From a bacterium (lineage in GTDB: Bacteria; Spirochaetota; UBA4802; UBA5550), in contig JAAENB010000390.1 of NCBI GenBank assembly GCA_024224995.1, positions 1 through 38,118 on the forward strand: a stretch of 38,118 bases of DNA. The letters are read 5' to 3'. The position numbers and the translations under genes were made by a program. Below, piece after piece: positions 16,206 to 24,813 of the stretch (positions are counted from its first letter, which is position 1; every line of letters begins with the position of its first letter). The notes beneath the pieces were generated by a model that was given only the letters and a program-made list of their open reading frames with translations, did no database searches and was not told where the DNA came from.

Positions 16206-17204
16206 ATGCGAGAAGTTTATCCCGGAATTTTTATGATAACCGAACAGGGCTTTAAGGGAATTAAGCCTCCGGTTAATATGTATGTGATTACCGGGAATAA
16301 TGGGCTCATTTTTGATGCCGGGTATGGCCTCTCAAGTGACGTGAAATTTTTCCTCAAAGAATATAATGCCATTGAGTCTATCTGCAAATCTCGGAATACG
16401 CCCTTCTCTATTTCGCGGATCCTTCCCAGCCATATGCATGGTGATCATTTTTCAGGGTTAAATAAAATTAAAGCAGCTCTTGGCGTTTCTATCCTGCTTA
16501 CCCGGAACATGGCAGAGATTGTTCCTTCGTGGAAAACCTATCGTAACTCATTCAAAGATGTTCGTCCCTTATCCCATGAATCCGAATCGACCTGGCCTCA
16601 GCAGTTACTGGGCAGGGTTTCCAAACGTATAAGCGACTTTGTTTTTCTTAAGGTCTTTGGGGTGGACTTCGTTGAAAAGCCCGATTTTTTCATTGAAGAA
16701 AGTTCAACGATTGCTATCAATAATGAAGAATGGGAAATTTTCCCTTCCCCCGGTCACGCGCGAGAGCATATTTCATTATATGACCCCCGTAAGGGGATTT
16801 TGTTTGCCGGAGATAATGTAATAAGAAGCATCACTCCCTGGCTGGGCCCTCCCCGGTCGGATATCAACGAATATATTTCTTCCCTGGAACATATGCTTAC
16901 GCTTCCAAAGCTTGAGGTTATTCTGAGCGCTCACGGGAGCCCCGTGGTAAATCCTAAAGACAGGATCAGGGAAATTATTTCCTGGCGGAATGAGCGGACG
17001 GAACATGTTATGTTTATTATCAGGAAATACGCGGAGCATGGTGTTGGTTTTAAACAGATTGTTGATGAATTATATCCCGGGTTTGGACTTAAAAAAAAGC
17101 TCGCTCAAGGCTGGGTCCAGTTGACTATTGAATACCTCGAAGAAGCCGGACGGATTGAGATACAACGTCCGGATGGGAAGGTTTTGTTTTTTGCTTGTGA
17201 GTGA
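16206..17204 (+). CDS. Metallo-beta-lactamase-fold hydrolase
   Basis: 332-residue cytoplasmic hydrolase of the MBL fold, with dinuclear metal ligands in order: HMHGDHFSG (about 79-87), SPGHARE (about 184-190), FAGDN (about 203-207) and a late AHGSP (about 244-248). The substrate is unknown; the C-terminal winged-helix-like tail (about 265-330) resembles the extension of hydrolases such as LACTB2 relatives. I chose ATG 16206 (MREVYPGIF) because aggaaatgg lies in front of it; the open frame upstream has no domain. It diverges from the sensor kinase gene (start 16065), with about 140 bases between them, and is convergent with the TatC-like gene. Confidence in fold is high, in substrate nil. Confidence 0.85.
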   Translation: MREVYPGIFMITEQGFKGIKPPVNMYVITGNNGLIFDAGYGLSSDVKFFLKEYNAIESICKSRNTPFSISRILPSHMHGDHFSGLNKIKAALGVSILLTRNMAEIVPSWKTYRNSFKDVRPLSHESESTWPQQLLGRVSKRISDFVFLKVFGVDFVEKPDFFIEESSTIAINNEEWEIFPSPGHAREHISLYDPRKGILFAGDNVIRSITPWLGPPRSDINEYISSLEHMLTLPKLEVILSAHGSPVVNPKDRIREIISWRNERTEHVMFIIRKYAEHGVGFKQIVDELYPGFGLKKKLAQGWVQLTIEYLEEAGRIEIQRPDGKVLFFACE

Positions 17205-17426
17205 TCTATTAGGGCACGGCGCGCCGAACCCCTACGCGTACCAATCCCCTCGCAGGGGTCGCACACTTCCCGGAATCTCCATAACCCTGGCCTGAAACCA
17301 GCCAGTAAAGACGTTGCACTGCAACGTCTCTCAGAACCAAACCCCGGCCCGGAGTATCTTCGCAAAACAGACCCCGGTATCAACACAGTTTCTGACCTGT
17401 TTTTCCCGGCCCTACACACATCAGAA
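17205..17426. repeat. Dispersed 167-base repeat, copy 1 (17246-17412)
   Basis: Most of the gap between the MBL-fold and TatC-like genes is a repeat that returns at 28837-29003 with only about a dozen differences. It contains the palindrome at 17309-17329 and blocks gcctgaaaccagcc, gaccccggtatcaacacag and ttcccggcc. Copy 2 lies in another gene gap in the same orientation. The open frames here are conserved in both copies only as a by-product of the DNA identity. Confidence 0.8.
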
Positions 17427-18428
17427 TTAGCGAAGGACAAATGTTTTTACCAATATTACAATTGCTATTATGTTTTGTACTATCAATATGGCCGCAATTA
17501 TTCGATAGTATATTTTTTGATCAAAAAGATTGTCGATGTTTCGCAGCGCGAAGATTGGAGCGTAAAAAGGAATTACGAGGCAGTGTACTCCACTCGTGAA
17601 ATTATACCTGAACCCCTCTACCGTGATAATTATATATTCTGCCGAAATAAGTGAAGCCGCAGCTATTAGAACTCCAATGAATCCAATAGAGTACAGTGGA
17701 ATAATAAGTAAAATACCCATAAATATAATAACCGGATCAAATAGCTTAAACTCATAACGTTTTGAGCCCGCTGTTTCTTTTATAAATAAAGATACTATCA
17801 CTCCAATAAAAAAGAAGATAAGAATAGGAATTGTGATAATAACCAGCCCGGTTATATCTTGCGCCGGGGAGAGCAATGCTGCCATATAAACGCTTCCAAT
17901 AAAACCTATCCTGGTTTTTGCCCTGGAAAACCGGTTGCTGATAATATTGATTTTCGTGAGAGAATAAAAAAATATGGGAAGGCTGATCAACAGCCCCATT
18001 ATGAAAGAACCTTTCATAAGATGTACCTGGTATCGATCAGCTGAAATCATACTCATAAAGCTTATCAATCTATTGAAAGTAAACGGAACAACAAAAATTA
18101 GTGTTGCTATACATGCGGAAGAAAATATAATTCCCGAAAGAAGGGCAGGGAAAAACACCCGTTTTTGATCCTGTTTGCAGTAGATCGTTAAAAAAGTATA
18201 CATCGTGTAAAATATCAGGGGAGAGGTCAAAAGCATGGAATAATAAAGGGAGACCTGTAACTTAAGCATAAACCCTCCGTAAAAGGAGAATATGCCCTGC
18301 CCTACCTTTTGCGGCGTAAGTGCCGATATTATTATGTTTGCAAAAAAGAATAATATTATTGCAGACAGAATGTATGCGATACCGGTAATTATTAAGGGCT
18401 TGCGTATTTTGTTGTAATCTTTTTTCAT
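17427..18428 (-). CDS. Divergent TatC-like membrane protein
   Basis: Polytopic inner-membrane protein of 333 residues. Several segments follow the TatC order: a long first membrane segment, SPLIFYTMYTF (about 67-77), KQDQKRVFFP (TatC usually has KHEKR-x-x-x-P), FVVPFTFNRLI, then LLISLPIFFYSLT, a LLSPAQD segment (TatC: TPPD) and IPILIFFFIGVIVS. TatC is the substrate receptor of the twin-arginine export pathway. Several key features are changed: the HLxELR-type N-terminus is missing and the KHE glutamate is not in its usual context. The protein is also longer (about 250 residues is usual) and has added C-terminal hydrophobic segments. No tatA or tatB is nearby. It is either a divergent Tat component or a TatC-derived protein of another function. 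ATG 18428 is chosen; 18437 is possible. Confidence 0.6.
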   Translation of the reverse strand: MKKDYNKIRKPLIITGIAYILSAIILFFFANIIISALTPQKVGQGIFSFYGGFMLKLQVSLYYSMLLTSPLIFYTMYTFLTIYCKQDQKRVFFPALLSGIIFSSACIATLIFVVPFTFNRLISFMSMISADRYQVHLMKGSFIMGLLISLPIFFYSLTKINIISNRFSRAKTRIGFIGSVYMAALLSPAQDITGLVIITIPILIFFFIGVIVSLFIKETAGSKRYEFKLFDPVIIFMGILLIIPLYSIGFIGVLIAAASLISAEYIIITVEGFRYNFTSGVHCLVIPFYAPIFALRNIDNLFDQKIYYRIIAAILIVQNIIAIVILVKTFVLR

Positions 18429-18724
18429 TTCTATCATCCCTGATATTTTTTATTAGACTCTATAAGAATAACGGTTTCGTGTAAAGTCTTTTGTCAAAAA
18501 TCAATATAGCTCACACAATACGGTATTTTGATAAATTATTAGAATTTTTAGTCCAAAAGTCTTCTTTTATGTTCAAATTAGATGCTTTTTTTGTAAAAAA
18601 TAAAAATATGCTACCCGTTACGAAGCATCTTATTTTGATTGGTATAAACTTCAAAGGAGCCTGGATTTTTTTTTGGCTCTTTTAGGAGAGGGAAATAATA
18701 TTTTATACCAAAGGAGAGTTTTTT
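18429..18724 (+). promoter_or_regulatory. AT-rich leader with two hairpins upstream of the tail-collar lipoprotein
   Basis: No gene is seen here. Two structures stand out in what is probably the 5' leader of the lipoprotein gene. The first is a stem of agatgctt with aagcatct (about 18580 and 18624). The second is aaggagcc paired with ggctctttt over a T-rich loop (about 18655-18683), which resembles an intrinsic terminator. The second lies just before the aaaggagag ribosome-binding site and the ATG at 18725. This arrangement could permit attenuation, or may mark the end of a short upstream RNA. Confidence 0.4.
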
Positions 18725-19312
18725 ATGAAAGAAAAAATTTATCGAAGTTTTATGGGACTGGTTGTGGCAGGAGTATTGACTTTTACCGGGTGTGAAGCCG
18801 GTCTTGGTCAAAATGACTCCGGTAGTGATTCAAGTGAGGGGTTCAGTTTTTCTGAAATTTACTCAAATATCAATGCCATGCAGGAAGAGATTGAGAGTTT
18901 GAAAAAGACTAATGAAGAACAGCTGGAAATGATTGAAGCTTTACAGATTTCGGTTGTTCCGGTTGGATCTATTACTGCATTGGAAAAAACAATAGACGGA
19001 TCGGTTTATATCCCTGAGGGATGGGCCGAATGCAACGGCCAGGTTGTTTCTGATGTTGACTCCTTATTCTATGGTGAAACTGTTCCGAACCTGAATGGAG
19101 AAAACAGGTTTTTAAGAGGCCAAGCAGGACTTTCTTCAGCTACTGATCCTTCTGTTTTAAAGGGGGGAACTACAACTCATACACATAGTTTTACGCAAAC
19201 TTCCGTGGATTTAGCTCCTGATGCCAGTGGCGACACTAGCGGAGCTTATACTAATCCGGCAAACCATTTGCCTCCTTACTATAGTGTCACCTGGATAATA
19301 CGTATTAAATAA
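18725..19312 (+). CDS. Lipoprotein with coiled coil and phage tail-collar-like domain
   Basis: Exported lipoprotein of 195 residues. The signal peptide ends with the lipobox TFTGC (Cys23). A flexible acidic-Ser stretch follows, then a coiled coil (about 45-75, heptad leucines in IESLKKTNEEQLEMIEAL). The C-terminal part (about 80-195) follows the tail-collar pattern: IPEGWAECNGQ near 98, VPNLNGENRFLRG near 122 and a terminal NHLPPYYSVTWIIRIK. Such domains normally end phage and phage-like tail fibres, where they fold as trimers. Here, lipidation and a coiled coil suggest a trimeric surface-displayed fibre anchored to the membrane. It may be a domesticated phage tip or an adhesin; that is inference. 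An aaaggagag site precedes ATG 18725. It is convergent with the small membrane protein gene at 19376. Confidence 0.7.
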   Translation: MKEKIYRSFMGLVVAGVLTFTGCEAGLGQNDSGSDSSEGFSFSEIYSNINAMQEEIESLKKTNEEQLEMIEALQISVVPVGSITALEKTIDGSVYIPEGWAECNGQVVSDVDSLFYGETVPNLNGENRFLRGQAGLSSATDPSVLKGGTTTHTHSFTQTSVDLAPDASGDTSGAYTNPANHLPPYYSVTWIIRIK

Positions 19313-19342
19313 ATAAAAAGATTCCGGAGACGGATCAATATT

Positions 19343-19370
19343 GTAGAGACGCTGCATGCAGCGCCTCTAC
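19343..19370. terminator. Palindrome between convergent genes, possible bidirectional terminator
   Basis: Two 14-base arms (left half gtagagacgctgca) with one mismatch lie between the stops of the tail-collar lipoprotein (19312) and the small membrane protein (19376). It belongs to the same palindrome family as 4246-4266. There is no T-tract, so termination is only suggested by position. Confidence 0.4.
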
Positions 19371-19375
19371 GGTCA

Positions 19376-19828
19376 TTACCTTACATACCGGGCCTTCATT
19401 TTCCACTCCAGCCCCAGCCACATAATAACCACGGGCACAAAAGAAACAGCTATAAACAGCACATTCGTCATTGCCCCGGTCCACTCCGAAGAGAATCCGC
19501 CCAAAAGCGAGCTGTTATAAAAACAGTAAAACAATTCCGCCAGGTCAATACTTCCCATGCCGCCGGAATTTTCCGCGCCTGTATTCAGGGCGTTAACCAG
19601 CCAGGCAACAATTCCCACAATGGCAATAGACGCAAAAGAGAAAAAGTCCCTGGACCGGGTTCCTTCACCGGAAAACCGGGTGCCGATATAAAAATAAAAT
19701 CCCATCATAAACAGGGAAAAAAGAAATCCCCATCCCGCAGGAAGCCCGTCAAAACGGAAAAATACGATTATACCGATGGCGCTCGCGAAAAGGTGTGTTA
19801 GTAACGCTAGAAAATGTTTTTTTATCAT
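19376..19828 (-). CDS. Small polytopic membrane protein, unknown
   Basis: 150 residues with four predicted membrane segments: ALLTHLFASAIGIIVFF near 8, GWGFLFSLFMMGFYFYIG near 33, FASIAIVGIVAWLV near 65 and NVLFIAVSFVPVVIMW near 120. There is no signal-peptide cleavage site and no recognisable enzyme motif. ATG 19828 is preceded by ggagg 7 bases away. The gene is downstream of the LplT/PlsC-like gene on the same strand but separated by a palindrome (19873-19920), so co-transcription is uncertain. Family not recognised. Confidence 0.6.
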   Translation of the reverse strand: MIKKHFLALLTHLFASAIGIIVFFRFDGLPAGWGFLFSLFMMGFYFYIGTRFSGEGTRSRDFFSFASIAIVGIVAWLVNALNTGAENSGGMGSIDLAELFYCFYNSSLLGGFSSEWTGAMTNVLFIAVSFVPVVIMWLGLEWKMKARYVR

Positions 19829-19872
19829 TGTTTTTCCTCCGGAAAAAAGTTTTTTTAAATTTTAAATTTTTT

Positions 19873-19920
19873 GTTGTTGGTTGTAGGGGAGAGGCATGCC
19901 TCTCCCCTACAACCAACAAC
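19873..19920. repeat. Perfect 48-base palindrome followed by drifting heptads
   Basis: The 24-base arms match exactly, with centre gcatgc (left arm starts gttgttggttgtagg). Beyond the right arm, copies of aaccNNc with a 7-base period continue to about 19938. It separates the LplT/PlsC gene stop (20000) from the next minus-strand start (19828). It may act as a terminator, but no T-run follows on the minus strand. Confidence 0.8.
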
Positions 19921-19999
19921 CTACAACCAGCAATCAACGTTTTTACGGAACCTATTCGTTTCTACGAAACCGTTTCGCTTCAACATCCATTTGCATTGT

Positions 20000-21913
20000 C
20001 TAGCTCGTCTCCCCACGCATATTGCTTACAATATTATACAGGTTTTCAACAGAAGCCAGGCGCGGTTCAACCGGAGCTTCAGCGACGATCTCAATATGAG
20101 ACCAGAATCGCCTGGGGCGTTTCGCCATAGCAGTTCCGCCTTCGTAGCTGAAGAAGCTTCCCCAGAGTCCTTTGAGCGTAAGAGGGATAACGGGAACCGG
20201 GTCGCGTTTGATTATTTTTTCAATTCCCGGTTTAAACATATCAATCTCACCGTCCCGGGTAAGACTTCCTTCAGGGAAAATACAAACCAGCTCTCCGTTC
20301 TTCAGCGCCTGTGAAATCTCATCAAAACCTTTCTCATAGACGTCGGGCTTTTCGTGTTTCGGAGCAATGGGAATCACCCCCGTAGTTCTGAATATATAGT
20401 TAAGCCCGCTTGCGTGATAATACATATCATCCATAACAAACCTGATGTTCCGCTTACAGGAAGCCGCGATCAAGAGCGCGTCAATAAAGGTCACATGATT
20501 GGAAACCAGCACAGCAGCTCCCTCTTCAGGGATCATGTCAAGGTCAACACGCTTGATCCGGTACATAATACGCATGATTGTTGATGTTATCATTACAATA
20601 ACGTTCTTTGGAACTTTGGTGAAAATATACCCGGCAACAACAAAACTCATTCCCGCAAGAACCAGGAAGAATTGAGGAATTGAAAGACCGGCAACGCCAA
20701 GCAGCAGAATAGCAAGTCCCGCAGAAGCTACCATATACAGAGCGTTCATAATATTATTGGTGGCGATTATTCTGGATCTGGTTTCGGGTTTTGATTTTAT
20801 TTGCATAAGCGCGTAAAGGGGGACGATATAGAGTCCGCCAAACACACCAACCATAGTAAGGTCAACAAGAACCCGGATGCTTCCTGAAGTTCCAAGGAAT
20901 TGTGAAATAGTCATGAGCCCTGCAGCAGCGGGAGTCTCATACGCGAGAGCAAGGTCAATACCGAATATACTCATGCCAAGAAGCCCAAAGGGAATAAGAC
21001 CGGGCTGAACTTTTTTACCCGAGATCTTTTCACATAAAAGAGAACCGGCGCCAACACCAACAGAAAACATCGCCAGCAGCAGGGTAACAACACCTTCGGA
21101 ACCTTTTAAAACGTCTTTGGTAAAATTGGGCAGCTGGGTAAGATAGGCAGCACCAACAAACCAGAACCATGATATTGCAAGAATAGAAAGCCACGCGATA
21201 CGCTGTTTTTTCGCGTCTTTAACGTTCTTCCATGTTTCGGTAAAAAGATTCCAGTTAATCTTAAGATCGGGAGCAACAGCTTTTGCTTCGGGAATAGACC
21301 GGGAAGCAATCCATCCGCACAGGGCAAAAAATACAACACCCGCGCCAATCCGGAGCTCTCCGCCCTCAAGCTGGCTTAAGATCCCGCCCGTGATTGTACC
21401 AATAAGAATGGCAACAAAAGTTCCCATTTCAACCATAGCGTTTCCGCCGACGATCTCGGTCTCTTTTAAGTGCTGGGGAATGATGCTGTACTTTACCGGT
21501 CCAAAAAAAGTAGACTGAGTACCCATAAAAAATAAGAGGGCCATAAGCAGTATAATACTATTAAAGAAGAAAGCCAGTGCAGCAGTAGCCATAATCACTA
21601 TTTCCATAAGTTTGATCTTTCGAATAAGGGCAGATTTTTCAAACTTATCGGCAATCTGTCCGGCAGTTGCTGAAAAAAGAAAGAAAGGAAGAATAAAGAG
21701 TCCTGCGGACATGTTAATAAACATGTCTGAGTTGCCTGCCATTGACTGGCTGGCTTTATAGGCGATAAATAGAATTAACGCGTTTTTATAAACATTATCG
21801 TTAAATGCGCCAAAGAACTGGGTCCAGAAGAAAGGCGCAAACCGCCTGGTTGTAAGCAATCCGAATTGCCCGGTTTCTTTTACATTTTGATTAGTTTTTG
21901 ATTTACTGTTCAT
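20000..21913 (-). CDS. MFS transporter fused to 1-acyl-glycerophosphate-type acyltransferase
   Basis: 637-residue membrane enzyme. Residues about 15-425 form a 12-segment major facilitator resembling LplT (lysophospholipid flippase), with the early motif FFGAFNDNVYKNAL. Residues about 430-637 form a PlsC-type acyltransferase with NHVTFIDALLIA (the HxxxxD motif), IFPEGSLTRDGE and PVIPLTLKG. LplT-Aas type proteins import and re-acylate lysophospholipid at the inner membrane. The usual third part, the AMP-binding acyl-ACP synthetase of Aas, is absent, so acyl transfer would need a donor from elsewhere. Start ATG 21913 has ggag 10 bases upstream. A palindrome and a small membrane protein gene follow. 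Fusion confidence is high; exact substrate is inferred. Confidence 0.85.
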   Translation of the reverse strand: MNSKSKTNQNVKETGQFGLLTTRRFAPFFWTQFFGAFNDNVYKNALILFIAYKASQSMAGNSDMFINMSAGLFILPFFLFSATAGQIADKFEKSALIRKIKLMEIVIMATAALAFFFNSIILLMALLFFMGTQSTFFGPVKYSIIPQHLKETEIVGGNAMVEMGTFVAILIGTITGGILSQLEGGELRIGAGVVFFALCGWIASRSIPEAKAVAPDLKINWNLFTETWKNVKDAKKQRIAWLSILAISWFWFVGAAYLTQLPNFTKDVLKGSEGVVTLLLAMFSVGVGAGSLLCEKISGKKVQPGLIPFGLLGMSIFGIDLALAYETPAAAGLMTISQFLGTSGSIRVLVDLTMVGVFGGLYIVPLYALMQIKSKPETRSRIIATNNIMNALYMVASAGLAILLLGVAGLSIPQFFLVLAGMSFVVAGYIFTKVPKNVIVMITSTIMRIMYRIKRVDLDMIPEEGAAVLVSNHVTFIDALLIAASCKRNIRFVMDDMYYHASGLNYIFRTTGVIPIAPKHEKPDVYEKGFDEISQALKNGELVCIFPEGSLTRDGEIDMFKPGIEKIIKRDPVPVIPLTLKGLWGSFFSYEGGTAMAKRPRRFWSHIEIVAEAPVEPRLASVENLYNIVSNMRGETS

Positions 21914-22113
21914 TTTAGTTTCACTCCATTTTATTAAAAGGTGTGTTTTTTTAAGTTCTGGTTAGAATAAACATAAAAACAGGCCGGTTTTCATCCTCAA
22001 AACAGCATTTGCCGCTTTTGGGAAGTCCTGTTTTCAGCAATATCCGGAAATGGGAAGGTTCTTTTGGGGAAAAAGCTCTTTTGAGGAGCTATAAGAGGGG
22101 AATTGTATTGGAA

Positions 22114-22141
22114 TTGACAAAAAAATTGTTCCTGTTAATAT
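22114..22141 (+). promoter_or_regulatory. Strong sigma-70-type promoter of the HEAT cluster
   Basis: Consensus TTGACA (22114-22119) and near-consensus TAATAT (22136-22141) with a 16-base spacer, about 36 bases before the first HEAT gene. It is the best promoter match in the window, which suggests constitutive or high expression of the three-gene cluster. Confidence 0.65.
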
Positions 22142-22177
22142 ATTAAGAAAGGCAAGCGGATTATTTTTATTTATGGA

Positions 22178-23494
22178 ATGGTTACAATGGTGCTAGGAAT
22201 ATATATTTTTCTTGGGATTTTTTTGATACTATTTTCTCTGATTTTCAGAAAATATGTGAAAAGGGAACGGAAACGTTATTATAAACTGGTTAATGAGATA
22301 ATTAGTTCCATAGACCTGCCCTTAAAGCAAGAAGGAGCGGATTTTTCCGGGGACGTTAACGGATCGAAGCTTATTCTTAAGCATGGGGCAATAGAAGGAT
22401 TCGTGAGTAGTGATTGTTTAACTATTGAAATTAACTATGACCTGGATACAAAAATTCCGTTCAAAATTATAACACGATCAATGAGACCAATGCCGGGTTA
22501 TATTGCAACAGGTGATGAGGTCTTTGATGAGACAATACTATTATATACCGATTCCTCGGTTTATGTAACCGCTTTATTGAACAAAAAGATCCGGGACCAG
22601 TTATTATTTATAGAATCAGTTTTTGATTATGTGCTCATTACGGAAAGTTTTTTCCTTATATCAATTAATCTCTCTGACAGGGTCCAGGCAGATCTTATTG
22701 TAACATATATGAAGACAATGCTCTCAGTGCATAAAGATATTATCGCTAAAATCAGCACAAAAGACAGGCTCATCAATAATCTTTGTACGGAAGAAAATAC
22801 CGGGGTACTGCAGAATACTATTCGCATGCTAACAGCCAATGTGTCGAGGGCCAATGTTTCAATTGATAAAACCGTTAAGGATTTATTAACGGAAAAACTT
22901 TCGCATGAAAGTCTTGAAATCCGGTTTGAATCGGCAAAATATCTTAAAGCAAAAGGCGAAGATCATTTCCCGGAATTGTTGAATTCCATAGATGATTATG
23001 AAAATCCAATAATAATCGATATCATATCGTTCTTAGGGGATAGCATGCATGCGGAAAACATTCCCGTTATGAAAAAGATCCTGGTGAACAGTGATAATCG
23101 CAAGGTGGTAATAGAGATAATAAAGGTATTTGGAAAAATTGGAGATGAAAAATTAAATTCAATATTGCTGAATAATTTAAAAAATCCGGATTATTCTGTC
23201 CGCCTGGAGCTGGTAAAAGCCCTGGGAACCTGCGGGAAAAAAGATGCCGTTGAGCAGCTATATCAAATTGCCGGAAGTACAGAGATGCCGGATATCAAGG
23301 AAGCAGCCCGGAAATCAATTCAACAGATACAATCAAGACTTGGAGGTGGGGACAAAGGCTGGCTCTCCATTTCGAAACTGTCGGAAACAGATGGAGCACT
23401 CAGTGTCAATGATGAAGCTCCGGAAGGAGCGTTAAGCATGGACAGCGAAGAAGACCCGGAAGAAGAATCCAAAAAAGATTCCGGCACCAGTTAA
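22178..23494 (+). CDS. Membrane-anchored HEAT-repeat protein, paralogue 1
   Basis: 438 residues. One N-terminal membrane segment (about 3-24) is followed by basic residues RKYVKRERKR, so the body is probably cytoplasmic. A middle domain contains TGDEVFDETILLY and VTALLNKKIRDQLLFI (about 105-150), which recurs in the two following genes. HEAT-like helical pairs then run from about 235 to 390 (LEIRFESAKYLKAKGE, VRLELVKALGTCGKKDAVEQLY). The tail has GDKGWLSISKL, ETDGALSV and EGALSM, then an acidic stretch. HEAT solenoids usually bind proteins. First gene of a tandem triplet; 14 bases separate it from paralogue 2. ATG 22178 is chosen; ATG 22187 is possible. Function unknown. Confidence 0.75.
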   Translation: MVTMVLGIYIFLGIFLILFSLIFRKYVKRERKRYYKLVNEIISSIDLPLKQEGADFSGDVNGSKLILKHGAIEGFVSSDCLTIEINYDLDTKIPFKIITRSMRPMPGYIATGDEVFDETILLYTDSSVYVTALLNKKIRDQLLFIESVFDYVLITESFFLISINLSDRVQADLIVTYMKTMLSVHKDIIAKISTKDRLINNLCTEENTGVLQNTIRMLTANVSRANVSIDKTVKDLLTEKLSHESLEIRFESAKYLKAKGEDHFPELLNSIDDYENPIIIDIISFLGDSMHAENIPVMKKILVNSDNRKVVIEIIKVFGKIGDEKLNSILLNNLKNPDYSVRLELVKALGTCGKKDAVEQLYQIAGSTEMPDIKEAARKSIQQIQSRLGGGDKGWLSISKLSETDGALSVNDEAPEGALSMDSEEDPEEESKKDSGTS

Positions 23495-23508
23495 AGGAGA
23501 CCTTTGTA

Positions 23509-24789
23509 ATGAATGAATTTCTTACTGTTTTTATCATTGTTCTGTTATTTGCAGGATTTTTCCTGCTCATAAGTTTATTGAAAAGAGGTGAAAAATTTAT
23601 CAAACTGGTGGGTGATATCGAACATGAACTGGGTATGTTTTTTACCGATGTGGGCGGAATTTATCGTGGTTCTCTTGATGGATTTAATCTTTTTTTATCG
23701 AGAAAAAAAAAGAAAGGAAGATGGAAAAGCCAGAGTATTATGGTGAGACTGGAACATCATCATAACATGGAAAGCTCATTCCAGGTTAGCATGGAATCAA
23801 TGTTCAGTCAGGCAAAAGAAGCTTTTGGAAAGGGTGATTATAAGATTGGTGATAACAAGTTTGATGATAAAATGCTGATAGCAGCCAGGAATCCTTATTT
23901 TATAACCGCTCTTTTGAATAAGGAGTTACGGGAAAAAATATTGAGCCTTACATCCGTAACAGGAGAACTGGTCCTTTCGGAGAATTCTTTTTATATAACA
24001 AAGAATTTGTACGAGATTACCCATGTGCAGCTATTTATTTCTTATATACGGACAATGGTTATAATATTAAAAGACATTACCGGCAAACCTTCCATAAAAA
24101 AAAGACTGATAAATAATATTCGTCTGGAACAGGACTGGAATGTCCGGTTTAAAAATATACAAATGCTGGTTTCTCATTTTCCAATGGACTGGGAAATAGA
24201 AGAAACTCTGAGCGAATCCCTGGATGATGAAAGTCTTGAGATTCGTTTTGAATCGGCAAAGCACCTGAAAACCGAAGGAATGAAGCATCTTCTCTCAATG
24301 CTTGATTCGCTGGGAAGCAAAAACCATCCTCTGCAAACGGATATCATAAAGGTGTTAGCTGAAAATAATTATACACAGAGTATACCGCTTTTAAAAGTTC
24401 TTTTTACACAATCAGGAAACTACTCCGTGCAAAAAGAAATTCTGGCGGCATTCAAAACTTTTGAAGATGAAACATTAAATGAATTCCTCCGGGAACAGCT
24501 AAAGATCATAGATTTTGAGACCCGGATACTGGTAATTGAAGCCCTGGGAACCTGCGGGAATCTTGACGCCATAGAACCCTTATATTCAATAGCACAGAGT
24601 TCATCCGATTCCCAGGTCCGGGAGGCAGTAAAAAAAGCAATTGGGCTTATACAATCAAGACTTGGCCAGGGCGACAAAGGCTGGCTTTCCATGACAGAAC
24701 TGTGGGAAACTGACGGAGCCCTCAGCATTTCGGATAAGGCCGATAAAGGAGCCTTAAGCATTAAGAAGAAACAGAACACGGGCCGATAA
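23509..24789 (+). CDS. Membrane-anchored HEAT-repeat protein, paralogue 2
   Basis: 426 residues, built like its neighbours: membrane segment (about 5-24), a domain with GDNKFDDKMLIAARNP and FITALLNKELREKILSL (about 115-150), HEAT-like helices (about 215-385; LEIRFESAKHLKTEG, TRILVIEALGTCGNLDAIEPLY), and the tail GDKGWLSMTELWETDGALS then KGALSI. The last 70 residues and the DNA behind them are very close to paralogue 3, which points to recent duplication or gene conversion at the 3' end. ATG 23509 has aggaga 8 bases ahead. The next gene begins 24 bases after the stop. Confidence 0.75.
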   Translation: MNEFLTVFIIVLLFAGFFLLISLLKRGEKFIKLVGDIEHELGMFFTDVGGIYRGSLDGFNLFLSRKKKKGRWKSQSIMVRLEHHHNMESSFQVSMESMFSQAKEAFGKGDYKIGDNKFDDKMLIAARNPYFITALLNKELREKILSLTSVTGELVLSENSFYITKNLYEITHVQLFISYIRTMVIILKDITGKPSIKKRLINNIRLEQDWNVRFKNIQMLVSHFPMDWEIEETLSESLDDESLEIRFESAKHLKTEGMKHLLSMLDSLGSKNHPLQTDIIKVLAENNYTQSIPLLKVLFTQSGNYSVQKEILAAFKTFEDETLNEFLREQLKIIDFETRILVIEALGTCGNLDAIEPLYSIAQSSSDSQVREAVKKAIGLIQSRLGQGDKGWLSMTELWETDGALSISDKADKGALSIKKKQNTGR

Positions 24790-24813
24790 GCCCGGATAAA
24801 AAGGAGTCCTGTT

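Noticed and set aside
17105..17440. Minus-strand frame with AGKNRSETVLIPGS that is also found at 28808-29005
   Set aside because: Conservation is explained by the 167-base DNA repeat; the frame overlaps an MBL-fold gene end and has no start signal.
18725..19312. Remnant of a prophage around the tail-collar gene
   Set aside because: Neighbours are chromosomal membrane protein genes, and no integrase, capsid, tail or att site is nearby; the signal peptide also argues for a cellular protein.
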